This document shows, piece by piece, positions 47,716 to 59,327 of a stretch of 64,000 bases of DNA. This stretch comes from Neonectria sp. B-13 (taxonomy: Eukaryota > Ascomycota > Sordariomycetes > Hypocreales > Nectriaceae), in contig NOKP01000002.1 in NCBI GenBank assembly GCA_002682825.1, positions 4,033,378 through 4,097,377 of the forward strand, in the 5' to 3' direction. A program made the position numbers and the translations under genes. Numbering within the stretch: position 1 is the stretch's first letter; every line of letters starts with the position of its first letter. The notes beneath the pieces were generated by a model. That model searched no databases and was not told the DNA's origin. It saw only the letters and a list, made by a program, of their open reading frames with translations.

Positions 47716-49190
47716 ATGGCGACATCAGGGCACCTCACCCACGGACAGCTGAATGCCCTCAGTATTATCGAGCGCGTCTGTTCTGTCTTCTCCCTCCTTG
47801 GCTCCCTCTTCGTCATTGGGACTTTTGTCTCATCGAAAGCCTTCCACAAGCCCATCAACAGACTTGTCTTCTATGCCTCTTTCGGCAACATGATGACCAA
47901 TGTCGGTACCTTAATGTCAAGACAATACATAAACTCCCCGAACTCGGTCGGCTGCCAGTTTCAGGCCTTCCTGATCCAAATGTGCGTTGCGTCTTCCCCA
48001 TTTTTGCGTTCCAAAAACACTAACACGATCAGGTTCATGCCGGCAGATGCGTTCTGGACCCTTACCATGGCCATCAATGTGTATTTGACCTTCTACTTCA
48101 AGTTTGATGCCCGGCGGCTACGGAGAATGGAGATCCCATACCTGATCGGCTGTTACGGCGTCCCCTTCATCCCAGCATTCGTCTACATATTCATCAAGAA
48201 CGATAAGGGCGACCGCATGTATGGCGATGCCACACTGTGGTGCTGGGTAGCTCCTGAATGGGACATTTGGCGCATCGCCACCTTTTATGGACCCATCTGG
48301 TAAGTTGCCCAACAAGAAGAGGAATCCAGATCAAAACTAACAACGCCAGGGTTGTCATATTCATCACTTTTTTCGTCTACATCCGCGCCGGTCACACCAT
48401 CTACCTCAAGCGAAAGGAACTGGGCAACTTCAGCTCGACCGATCAAGACCTGACATCAGTCGGCGACGCACTCACAACTGTTAAAACTACGGAAGTGTCG
48501 GTGACGACGGAGGTGCTAGATCAAACGAACGGTCTACAAATGCAGCCCATCGGCCGCCGAGCGCCCGACGTTAACTCTCCGCAAAACTCGAACGGAGCCT
48601 ACTCGGTCACCATTTCGGCCGACACACACTCGGCGGATATTGGGGACATTGTCCTACCTATCCAACAACACCAACCCACACGAAGCATAAGTCAGTTGCC
48701 GCCAGTGCAGCGACCAGTAGTGAACCCCGCGCGGAGACGCAACCGTGCCCTCAACAACGCAGCCTGGTCATATACCAAGTGCGCCATCCTCTTCTTCACC
48801 GCGATTCTCATCACATGGATCCCATCAAGCGCAAACCGCGTGTATTCCATGTTCCACACGAAGACTGCGTCAATACCGCTCGAATTTATGAGCGCATTTG
48901 TGCTGCCACTGCAGGGGTTCTGGAACGCCATCATCTACATAGTGACATCGTGGAGTGCGGTTAAGAACCTGGCGACGGACCTGCGCTTGGGACGGCGGCC
49001 CGACGTGACGGAGTTGGTAGGAGGCATGACGCACGAACACCACCATCAACACCACCAACACCACCACCGACACAACCTCACCCAGTTCCGGACAGTGAGT
49101 CGGTCGAACAAGACGTACGAGACGGAAAGCATGACGGAGTTAGCCAACAGCCGACCAGCCTCGGATGATGGTCAACACTTGGTGACATAA
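47716..49190 (+). CDS. cAMP-receptor-like G protein-coupled receptor (fungal class V, Dicty_CAR type)
   Basis: A seven-helix plasma-membrane receptor of the fungal family related to Dictyostelium cAMP receptors; members act in nutrient sensing and development, and the ligand is unknown. Three exons (47716-47981, 48033-48299, 48350-49190) with introns of about 50 nt give 457 residues. Helices seen: TM1 (VCSVFSLLGSLFVIGTF, residues about 21-37), TM2 (INRLVFYASFGNMMTNVGTL), then Cys80 and TM3 (DAFWTLTMAINVYLTFYF), TM4 (IPYLIGCYGVPFIPAFVYIF), WCWVAPEWDIWRIATFYGPI leading into TM5, TM6 (CAILFFTAILITWIPSSANR) and TM7 (SAFVLPLQGFWNAIIYIVTS). Cys80 and the Cys of WCW could form the usual extracellular disulfide. 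A long third cytoplasmic loop of about 140 residues and a His-rich tail (HEHHHQHHQHHHRH) are notable. The ATG at 47716 has a strong context. Confidence 0.9.
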
Positions 49191-50111
49191 TAACGAGACC
49201 TGTTTCCTTTTTCTTTCATTATTAATGCGAGTTCCTGTGAGCTTTTTGGAAATGAGCCACGTCTTGGAAAGCGACGCAACGGGGTGGCTCTCATGCTTGA
49301 ATTAGTGCAGAAGGTTCACGCAGGACCGAGATGGATACCCCTATTTTAGCGTCGAGGAGTTTATTTTGGGCTTGAGATCAGGAGAAATGGAAGGGCCATT
49401 CTTGGTCAGGGATAGGCCTCACTGGGAACAGACATGTGTTCGAAGAAGGACAACAAGTCTAAGGGAATATCTTGATACAGGCATTATTGAGCAGCTCAGG
49501 GGTGGGGGTATTTGTACAAAAGGAAAACCCGTGTATGCAGCCACTAAGTTAAGGCATGTTGAGAACAGACTCGGAGAAGATACGTTTGTGTAGATTAATA
49601 TCATGTTCATGCCAACTTTTTGGATTTGTGCCTAATTCGTGTTCAAGGCTGCTTTGCTTGTCTACCGACCGAGGGTCCAGTCAATGTTTTGCGGAACCCA
49701 TGCTCCTCGCATTGCTTTTTGATCAGCACCCACACCCGGATCGTCCGTCTGACTCCCTGTTACAGCGACTTGCCAATCTCGAGACTTGCTTTTTTTCTTC
49801 TCTCCCAATTCCATTCCAACCACCCCTTTCGATACATCCCTGGCAACCACGCGGTGCCCTCGTGGAATTATATTCCGCAGCCGAAGTTCCCGCGGCGCAA
49901 TATAAAAAATGCAAGGCCATTCACTCTCAATGTGACGTGGGCTGATGGGGGCTTGTGTTGGAATGTTGGAATGGGAGAAACCCACGCGGCGGCAGGGATG
50001 AGCAGCTGTGCAGGTGGTGAAAGCCCTATGGACATTCGTTAGTGCTGTTGCTACTGTGGGTGTGATGCCATGGAAATGTCTGCGGCGTCACATGGCAATG
50101 GCGTTTGAGAG

Positions 50112-50112
<1 letters not shown>

Positions 50113-50210
<98 letters not shown>
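50113..50210 (+). repeat. 98-nt G homopolymer, probably a sequencing artefact
   Basis: Ninety-eight uninterrupted G directly abut the N gap. Other G/C runs in the window are 10-12 nt. A run of this length ending at a gap is typical of dark-cycle poly-G calls from two-colour sequencing chemistry carried into a contig end. Confidence 0.85.
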
Positions 50211-50310
50211 NNNNNNNNNNNNNNNNNNNNNNNNNNNNNNNNNNNNNNNNNNNNNNNNNNNNNNNNNNNNNNNNNNNNNNNNNNNNNNNNNNNNNNNNNN
50301 NNNNNNNNNN
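50211..50310. other. Assembly gap (100 N)
   Basis: Exactly 100 N, the conventional placeholder for a scaffold gap of unknown size, so distances across it are not reliable. Confidence 0.98.
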
Positions 50311-51725
50311 CTGTTCTACGTTCTCGTCCAATCTTCAAAAGATGGCCGACGTTGAATCAACACGAAAGTGACTCCACCAGAGCAAGAAAACAAATCCCGA
50401 GAGAAAAGTAAAAAAGGCTCTGGGGAAAATCCGGGGATTTTGTGGGCCCCTTTCGATGGGCAGTTTTGCTTTGGGAAAAGGCAGATGAGATGAGATCCCA
50501 GATGCGATTTCAGATGAAGTGGCCTGATGCTGCTCGTGTCTATCTGTGCTTTCCTGGGTGGTTCTCTACTTGCCTTTTAGGGATGGGCCCATTCTTTTTT
50601 TCTTCTTTTCTTCTTTTCGTTTGTGTGTTTTCTTTCTGCATACCCAGGCTCATCACCAGAGTAGAGATGGTACTTCGTCTGAGTACGGTATGGACTCTAA
50701 TCATCTAGTAAGCAAAACGCGTCCTAATCTGCGTCGTCGCCGGCCGAGATTTCAGCATGGGAACACCTCAGTCAAGGAGCGCATCCCACAACCCTGCCGC
50801 AGTTCTCCTCCACCGCCGCAGCTCTCCCCCACCGCCGCACAAATCGCACCACCGAAGCATCCTCCTTTCAGTGGCGTCTGCCCTTGCGGCATAGCCAGTC
50901 TATGTCTGCTCCAATCCAGACCTGTCTGGCGATGGTTGCTTATGCTTCTTGTCACAGCATGGCATGATCTGACGGCCCCCTGTTGTTGCAGATGCGGGGA
51001 CAAGGGCTGGAGATGACATATGGCACCATGTTGTGGCTTTTCGCTGCGGGGGAGTTGTCTGTGGCTTTGTGATGGATCATGACAAAAGAGAAGAGAAGGC
51101 GCCGTATCTCGGCGCGTCGTCATGCCCAGCGTGACGACATTCCGAGCAGCATCCTCGGCTCGCGGGCGCCTCGTTTCCTAGGGATCTGACTTACACGTGC
51201 TAACAGGTACCGCCTTGTGGAATGACTGGAGTTCTTCAAGTTTCCCCTTTCCTCTTCCACGTCTTATACTTTCGTTTCTCGCACCTGAACACGCCTCGAT
51301 GTGGACGCCGCAAAGTTTAACATGCTCACATATATCTAGCAGCCTCACAGAGTCACCTCTCGTACATTATACTCAAATCATTACTCGTTTATGACGGCTC
51401 CCCGCGTGGGGTTTCTTGCTATCGTCCCAGGCCAACTCGAGGCCAAGCACCACCCATCCCATGCCGTCCGGGGTATTTCGTAAAGAGCAAAACATCCCAA
51501 CGCCTTCCATCTGGCCATCTGGAGAAGGAAGACCCCGAAAAGCAGAAGAAGAAAAAGAAAAAAAGAGCAGAAATGAACCCAGCCTCCCCTCCTGCAAAAG
51601 AAAAAAAGAAAAAGCCATCCCATGTGCCTTCTTGTCCTCTTAAGTTTCCTCCCTTCAGCCCACTGTATGGTGTATGGGGCTCAGTCTTGCCTCGCTCCCA
51701 AAGTCCGTCCCTCTGTAACCCATAA

Positions 51726-53595
51726 TCAGCTGTCTTTGACGCCCTCGATCATCTTGTACTCCCAAAACGTCCCCAGCTCCAAGCACTCCTCCACACACCC
51801 TTCCTCCTCCCACCACCACCTCTCCGCCGTGACGTAGGCGCCCCAGACCTCCATCCAGAGCATCCGTCCCACGAGGCTTCGGAGCTCGGCCTTGACCTCC
51901 CTGCCGCTGCGCACCCGGTCCACAAACGGGTCGCTGTCGCCGTCCGGGTGCCGCACACTAGTCGGGACCGCGTAGAACTTGGCCTTCGTCAGGGTGCTGC
52001 CGCGTCCACGCAGCGACGCCTCCCCAAGCCAGTCCGGGAACAGCTTGCTTGGGTTCATGCACCGGAAGTGCTTCTCGAGATTGAGCAGCAGATGCTCCTC
52101 CAGCCATGTTCGCATGCGCTGCCCTAGTGTTCCAGCACAGGGCAGAGGATCGATTAGTGTCAGTTGCAGGGAACCTCCCTGTTTCAAGGTTTTGCAAATG
52201 TTCCTTAGAACGCCTGGAATGTCAGGTGAAGAGCAAATTGAGGGCATTGAGAGTGAGTAAACATTTTCAAAAAGTTGCGGCGCCAGCGGGAATACCGACG
52301 GAGACACTGAAGGAACGAGAACCGGATGAATGTTCGGAAACTGCGTATGCGAGAGCGGCGTGGCCGACATGTGGTAGACTCTCTTTGTCGGATGAAGTGC
52401 TGCAAGGTATGAGGCCGTTGCTAAATGCACGTTAGTAGAGCTCAAGAGATGCACCCGTGGGACCCATACCGTGAGATTCATACAAAGCCAACACCTTCGG
52501 GGCATTTGCCGATGGAGTTTTGACTACCGAGGAACGAGGGATATTGCGCTGCGGTATGGGATCGAGATGGTGTAGAGTTGACAGCATCCATCGCTTCTTC
52601 TCCATCTCGAGTTCCTGGTGAAGGCTTTCATCCTGTGTAGTGCTCCAAACCTCCTTCAGCCGCGACAGGACGACTTCGGGGCTTGCAGCGGCCATTCGCC
52701 TGACTTCTTTCTGAAGCATATCAAGATCTGAGCTAAAATTCGAGCTCTTGTTGCTGTCGCCAATCTGCATCTCGTTGATCGACTGTTCGAGGTCGGCGAT
52801 TCGGGATTCGGGCGAAACACAGTCCCATTCCTCTGGCGGGCGCCAAGCTTCCGGATTGTTTGGCGTAAAGGTGAGAGCTAGAGGCGCCTTCGATTGAGAT
52901 GGAAGCCTGAGGCCGGGGATCAAGGTGACGGGAGAGTCGGATCTAAGCAGCGGAATCGGCATGTCTCTGGGAGAGAGGTCAGCGGCAGCTAGCTGTTTGT
53001 CCAGCGATGCGATGTACCTGTTTCTCGGCGAACTTGGCGGCGTCATGGGCTGGTCGATGTCGGGCTCAGAAGAAATTAAGATTTCAGAGTCTAGATCGTG
53101 GCGATACGTGTCTGAAGATCGGGGTTTCCAGGAGACCTCAGTTCGCTTAGTGACATAGGAGGACGGCCCCAGGGTTTGCACGACTTGGGACTTATCCGGC
53201 CCCGACGATGATCTCTTGCCGGGGACAGCTGGAACAGGTTCCGAGTATACGGAAGAGACATCAGCTAGAGCCGAGTGGCGATAGCTACCAGCGTCAGAAT
53301 CGGTCGACAGAGGGGACCGCGAGGAGAGGATGCTGGGGGTCAACAAGCCTGTCGAAACCGTCGACTTGGTCTTGGAGTTGGACTTGTCCGAGATGGATGG
53401 CTTGAGGCCGCGAGATCGCAGAAAGCCAAAGGGGGAGTCGGTAGACGATCGCGAGCTGCGTACGGACATGGAGCTCCGTGAGGAAATGGACTTGTCCTTT
53501 GCCCTGCTCTGCTCCAGCTCTCGTTTCTTCTCCTTCTTGGCACGATGTTCGCCGACCAGCTCCCGGTCGGGGTCGGTCCAGATTACGTCAAACAT
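51726..53595 (-). CDS. Methyltransferase-fold-like protein with long disordered N-terminus
   Basis: A fungal hypothetical protein of about 606 residues in two exons (52470-53595, 51726-52420) joined by a 49-nt intron. The start MFDVIWTDPDRELVGEHRAK was preferred over a longer in-frame reading because it begins with a compact ordered motif followed by KKEKKRELEQ. Residues about 30-300 are Ser/Pro/Arg-rich and probably disordered, with several SP/TP phosphosite-like motifs. The C-terminal half looks like a class I SAM methyltransferase: KVLALYESH as strand 1, ENVYSLSMPSICSSPDIPGV and VLRNICKTLKQGGSLQLTLI as the strand 4/5 region. The glycine-rich motif I (GxGxG) is absent: the segment across the splice reads YESHATASYLAALHP. 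So SAM binding and activity are doubtful. The terminus is rich in Trp/Glu (AERWWWEEEGCVEEC). Confidence 0.82.
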
Positions 53596-56328
53596 GACGA
53601 TAATCCGGGGTTGCTTGAAGTTGTGGTACGGAGGTGGTGTCTGCGAAAGTCGCGAAGGCGTCGTGTGGCTGGCTGCACCGCAAAGGCGAAGGCGACGAGG
53701 GTGACGACCAAAAAAGTGCAAATGAAAATTAAGGAAAAGGTATCAAAATTTGAGTGAGACCTCGAGAGTCAGGATTCCGGATGAAGCTGGTGTTCCGGAG
53801 TTCTCGTCTCGCGAAGAGGTTGAAGAACGTGGTCTTGAAGGGAGGTAGGTTGTGATGTGAGTGAGTGAGATGAAGGATGAGAAAACGGATGAGGCAGCAC
53901 GGTGGACGGAAGTGGGCCTTAAAGCCTGACGAGTTTGCTACCCTCAAGGGATTCCAGGTCTCTCAAGTAATTCTTCACTTTCGGCTCAGGTTCGCAGTGT
54001 TCCGGCAGTGAGTCGGAGCTGCCAGGTGTCGCACACTGCTGGGTCACCTGGCGCACCAAGAACGTTTTCGAGGCGATGCGACGACTGGATATCTATCTAG
54101 GTAGACACAAGAGAACAAAGGGAGAGGAACGAAAACACTAGGAATTAGGTTAAAGAGGAGAAAACTTGGTTTCAGGTTGCTGACGATAATGCAAGCCGCC
54201 ATTCTACCTAGGGGCGAGAGGTACACGTGCCTGGGTCACGGTGTGCAGACGGGGGGGGGGAATCAGACGAGATATTTAGGGCTCAAGCAGGAATTATCTA
54301 ACTCTTTTCCCTACTCGTCTCAGACAGTTCTCACCCTTTTCTCATCTTCGTCGCCTTGAATCAGCATTTCGTCATTCGTAGGTCAAACGCACGCCCCTGA
54401 ACATAGCACGAACCACAGACGGAACCAACTGAGCACCTATCGCCCCTGAAATAGATCCCCTTCAGTAAATTCCATTGCGTGAACCCCACGGGCTCTGATT
54501 GAAACAGCGAGCAATGGACGGCAACGTTTCCCTGTCGAGCTTCGCAGCCCAACCTCGTGAGGGGCTTGTGGGGCCTGCGAAGGACAGACCGGAACAGTGT
54601 AACCCGAGCAAGCCCTTGGGCCTTTGCTAAAAACGGATGATAGGCCTGTGTTTAGTGTCGAGTTCGGTGTGTTCGTGAGGGTAGCCGAGACGAAATGTTG
54701 GCTCAGGAGCCCGCCCGTTAGCAGGCAGGCTCCAGGTCTCATGTTGACTGTCTTGGCGGCTTCACTGCCAGACTATAACAGGTACCCGAGTAGGTGGTGA
54801 ACAGTTCAGGGATGTATTTGACAGAAACTGTTCTAAGAGCGAGCTATCATGTTCTTGTATCATACCACTGGGTCAACAGGTAGTAATCAGCCTCAATCCA
54901 CATGTCCCGATGAACACTCCCACCCACCAGACTACACAACCTCCGCCATCAAACACCACTGTTCTCATAGACGTCACATCTCATCCATTCAGCCGCGAGG
55001 GTTTCAATTTCGGTAGGTGACAGCTTGGCCGCGTGTCTAACGCATCGCCCCGCCAGCCACAGCTCGTGCTGGCCCTCGCGAGAGACAAGGTCTCGCTTGC
55101 AGGACCTAGGACTTGCAGCTCGTGTCACATCGACGAGTTTATACAATGGTGCCTTTGTCTCATTACCTGGGTGGCTCTCCGTGTCGGGCAGCCAGACTTG
55201 TCGAGACTTGTGGGAAAGGAGTTGAGGGTTGAGTTGAGGAGACAGCGTCCAGGAAGCGGCTCGACAATGCGAAGAACCATTTCTAGCTTGGGTCGCGGAG
55301 TGCAGTTGGGAATGGTTCATTAGAGCCCGGTTCTATGGGATCCTGCATGACGAGAAATAACGGAACGGGTCACGGCGGTTGGTGATGCCCGAACTGCTGT
55401 TCTCTGCAGCTATCCGGACCAGCACGCATAGGCGGTCGAGGTACCTCCAACCACGATGACGATATCCTCAGCCTAGCTCGAATGAGGTCTTTGGCCGCGT
55501 CTTCAACGCCGAAGAAGCCAGTGATTCTGCAAATCCGGTTCGGGCGTGTGTCCTCTTTTCTCCGGAATCCGCGAACCTCCGTGATCAGCGGTGTCACCGT
55601 GGCCAACCCCCCCTTTTGGCCGTGCTGGCCTTCCTGTGAGAGTGGCGACTTGGTGTAAATAGATGCGGTCCCCCCTTATCAGGTAGGGCACAAGATCTGC
55701 CCAAGGTTACTCCCGCTCAAGATCCCGTCAGCAGAGCAAATATCTCGTGGCTCTACCACCAGGACTCGGCTCGGCTCGACTCGACTCCTCCCCAGACCGT
55801 TGCATCGGTATATGTTCTCGCCGACAGTCCTGGGCGTCTTCGAGTGATTCATAGAGACGTGTTTTGGGGCGTTGTGAACAAGCAATCGCCAAAACCCGTC
55901 GCCCGTTGACGGTCCTCTGCCAGCTGTCAGCCACCTGTACCGCTATGCTATGCCACCGGCCTGCCAGGTCACTTGATCACTTCACTTCCCCATCCGAGCC
56001 AAGGCAGAAAACCTGACTCTCGCACTACCCACGACGAGACAAAGTCCCTCCACTCCCGGCATTTCTCTCTCTCTTTGGTGTCACCACGAGCGAGGCTTCA
56101 CTTTACTCCTCTTGGCCGTGCTTGGCGTGGCCATCCCCCTTTCTCCCGGACTCCCCTGGTCCCGTTGTCACTTGTCTCTCTTCCCTCGTCTCGCCATCGC
56201 TCTCTTCAGCTTCTTGCTCACCCGGCCATCCTCATCTTCTTCCCATTCCGCTTACTCTGGCATCTTTCACTTCATACTTCACCACTATCACACACCGAAG
56301 CAGCCCCCCCGCTGCGTACTCTCCCTCC
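53596..56328. other. Divergent intergenic region, methyltransferase-like gene / purine permease
   Basis: About 2.7 kb with no convincing gene. A 123-codon minus-strand open frame (54949-55320) is unrecognised, and its codons do not look selected. A GATAAG element (reverse strand, about 55675-55680) fits the HGATAR consensus of the AreA/Nit2 nitrogen regulator and lies about 650 bp upstream of the permease start. The final 250 bp before that start is strongly C/T-rich leader. Confidence 0.5.
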
Positions 56329-58761
56329 ATGGCCGCCAACATTCCTTCGACGCCCCAGATGGGCACCCACGATGGTGTGGCCTCTGAAAGCCTCGGGACT
56401 TCTGATGAGGCCCCTCGATCCCGTTTCTGCGGCTTCCGTGATTTCCTCGACATCACCGATTCTACCGTCACCACCTCCCGTTTCGGGAGATTCTTCCACC
56501 TCTCTGGCACCGGTCATGTAAGTATCTCCGACCTCCCCTTTCACTAGTCGCCAGCTAACTGTAGCTTTCCTCTTCTAGCCGAATGAGATCGCCGGCTCGA
56601 CCTTCTTTCGTGAAATTCGTGCTGGACTGACCACATTCGCCACCATGGCATACATCATCGCCGTCAATGTACGCTTCGCGTCACGTCTCTCCAAGTCTCT
56701 TGCCTCTGCTAACTCTTGTTGTAGGCTTCTTTGCTGTCCCAAACGGGCGGCACGTGTTTCTGCGACTTGGAGGACAGACAAGCATGCGATAACGTCGATT
56801 CATACGTCACTTGCAAGGAAGGTAGGTCAAAACATGAGCATCCTCGATGCCATAGTATGTGTAATCGAACGAATAGCTAACAGTTACCACCAGAGGTCCG
56901 CCGAGACCTCATCACTGCCACGGCGGCCGTGTCCGGTCTGGCTAGCTTCATGTTTGGACTCTTGACGAATCTTCCCGTTGCAATTGCGTGAGTCCCTCTT
57001 CGCTCCCTCGTTCTCTCTTTCGAAATTACTGACACTTGGAACTTGTCAGTCCTGGCATGGGACTAAACGCCTACTTCACCTTCCAGGTAACTCATCCCAT
57101 CCCGCCGTTTCCTAGATCTTGATTCGACTGACACCGGCTTCCTCTCAGGTTGTCGGCTATAATGCTAGCGGTCCCATTTCGTACCGCATGGCGCTCACGG
57201 CCGTTTTTGTCGAGGGCTTGATCTTCATCGTCCTTGCCCTCACAGGCATGCGACAGTGGCTCGTCAAGCTTATCCCTGCCACGCTCAAGACCGCCACGGG
57301 TGTCGGCATCGGCTTCTTCCTGACTGAGATTGGCCTGTCCTACTCGGCTGGCATTGGCGCCATCACCGGCGGCTGGACGGCCACTCCGCTCGCCCTTGGA
57401 GGATGTCCCAAAGAACTCATCGATCCGGCATCAGGCATGTGCTCCAGCGGGCAGATGTCTAGTGCCAAGGTGAGCTTATACATGGTCTTATCCTTCTGTC
57501 GGGAGGTGTTTCTAATGAATATGTAGCTGTGGGTGGGTGTCTTCTGCGGCGGCATCGTGACGGCCCTCCTCATGGCCTTCCGTGTAAAGTACGCTCTCAT
57601 TATTGGTATCGCACTCGTCTCCGTTCTCTCTTGGCCGTAAGTCCCACCCTGCTTTTTTTTTCTCTTCCCCTCTCAACTTCTCAATTAACTCTTCCCGCTC
57701 TCCAAGTCGCAACACTGCAATGACCTACTTCCCACACACCGACGAAGGCGACTCCCGTTTCGAATTCTTCAAGCAGATTGTGGTGTGGCATCCTATACAG
57801 AGAACCCTCAACCAACTCGACTGGACCTTCGAGGGCGATTCCAAGCAGTTCGCCTTGGCCCTCTTCACCTTCCTCTACGTCGACATCATCGATGCCACCG
57901 CCACTCTTTACTCTATGGTCCGCTTCTGTGGTGTAGTCGATCCTCGCGACGGAGACTTTCCCCGGTCTACTATTGCCTACTGCACAGACGCTGCCTTTAT
58001 ATCCGTCAGTGCCTTGTTCGGTTCGTCTCCTGTTACCGCCTTCATTGAGAGTGGCGCTGGCATCGCCGAAGGAGGACGAACGGGTCTCACGGCCATGGTC
58101 ACCGGTTTGTGTTTCATCATTTCCATCTTTTTTGCACCCATCTTTGCGTCTGTGCCGTCTTGGGCGACTGGTTGTACCCTGATCTTGGTAAGTTCTCAAA
58201 AATCTTGTGCCGTCAAGATAGAGAGACTAAACGTTTTAAGGTCGGCTGCATGATGATTCGACAAGTCACCCAGATCAACTGGCGATATATCGGCGATGTC
58301 CTACCTTCCTTTGTCGTCATGACTTTCATCCCCTTCAGCTACAGTGTTGCGTATGGCCTCATCGCGTAAGCCCCCTTTTTTCTTCCCTCGCCGTCTCCCA
58401 GCTAACTCCTCTGCAAAGGGGCGTCTTCGTCTACGCCGTCCTGAACGGCCTCATCGGAATCGTGGTCTTCGTCACCGGCGGCTACCTCGAGCCACGCGAA
58501 TACGACCTCAAGGAGTACTGGACCTGGAAGGGCTCCGGCCGCTCCCCCTGGTTCGTCCGCGCCATCCGCCACCGCCGTCGCGGCACTTTCACCGACGAAG
58601 AAACTCGCCACAGCTCCTCCGACGGCATCGACGGTGGCTTCCCAATGGTTCGCGACCACGACAGCTCGATAGGCCGCTCGGGTAGGTCGTCAGGCAAGGA
58701 GGGCATCGCCATATCCGAGCCTCCTGTGTCACCGACGCCACCTGGTCGATGGATCGGATGA
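56329..58761 (+). CDS. azgA: AzgA-type purine (hypoxanthine/adenine/guanine) permease
   Basis: A plasma-membrane proton-coupled purine importer of the AzgA branch of nucleobase-ascorbate/xanthine-uracil transporters. Ten exons (56329-56517, 56579-56668, 56725-56821, 56894-56987, 57050-57086, 57149-57469, 57527-57636, 57707-58187, 58241-58365, 58419-58761) sum to 1887 nt, 628 residues, in frame. Diagnostic pieces: RAGLTTFATMAYIIAVNASL in TM1; NLPVAIAPGMGLNAYFTFQV, the substrate-region motif that spans two introns; LYVDIIDATATLYSM with the acidic residue of the binding site; and SSPVTAFIESGAGIAEGGRT, the signature near TM10. Both termini are hydrophilic and cytoplasmic, the C-terminal tail being Ser/Arg-rich. 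Family members are often under nitrogen (GATA factor) and purine (UaY) control. One GATAAG lies about 650 bp upstream, and I found no TCGG-N6-CCGA UaY site. The gene converges with the UCH37 gene. Confidence 0.95.
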
Positions 58762-59327
58762 TTAGACTCGTTGGAAAAGGCGAGTTTGATTCATGTCCAC
58801 TGTTATAGCCTTTTTCTTTTTTGGGAAGACGCCGCAACTAGTTGTTGGATGCCTGAGAAGGCAGTTTTGGGCAGCGTGGACAGTTGAGATGATAATGATT
58901 TGGTGATGAGCGGCTTCGAGACTCACCGATGAACGGGCCATGAATATGCTTTGTTCCAGCGGAGATGAGAAAAAGGACGAACAGTGGCAAAAGGTGACGG
59001 CATTTGAAAGGGGATTAATGATCGTTGCACCGATTTGAGAGGTGAAAGAGCCAAATGATAACGGTACGTACCGTGCCTGAGTTCCACCTCGGCCTGCACC
59101 ACATGTTTCCTCTGCAGGATTTAGAGTCGCGGAGCCCAAAATAGCTGCATTTGAGATTAGGATGTCACACAATGTTATCACGAAAAGCAGTAGCCACATA
59201 GAAGGTGAATAGACTCGCGCAGAAAAGAGGTTTATCCATGCCGTGGCGGGCTCTAGAAGGTATCTCGTGGTAGTACACAATCATGCTCATCATTCCATCC
59301 ATCCCTCATGGCAACCAGCCCTCTGGT
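58762..59327. other. Short intergenic region between convergent genes
   Basis: 566 bp, presumably the two facing 3' untranslated regions. I see no gene or structured element. A 172-codon minus-strand open frame (58762-59280) has no family resemblance. Confidence 0.55.

Larger units (their letters stand above)
49191..51725. other. Intergenic region between convergent genes, containing an assembly gap
   Basis: About 2.5 kb with no supported gene. It includes the probable 3' untranslated region of the GPCR, a G homopolymer followed by N (50113-50310), T-rich sequence (about 50590-50640) and A/G-rich sequence (about 51535-51615) near the 3' end of the methyltransferase-like gene. Anything lost in the gap cannot be seen. 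Confidence 0.55.

Noticed and set aside
50008..50371. Open frames of poly-Gly or poly-Pro around the gap
   Set aside because: They are translations of the G homopolymer and N placeholder.
54949..55320. 123-codon minus-strand open frame as a possible small gene
   Set aside because: Unrecognised, no clear leader or splice signals, and overlapped by a plus-strand frame of similar length. Left uncalled for lack of support.
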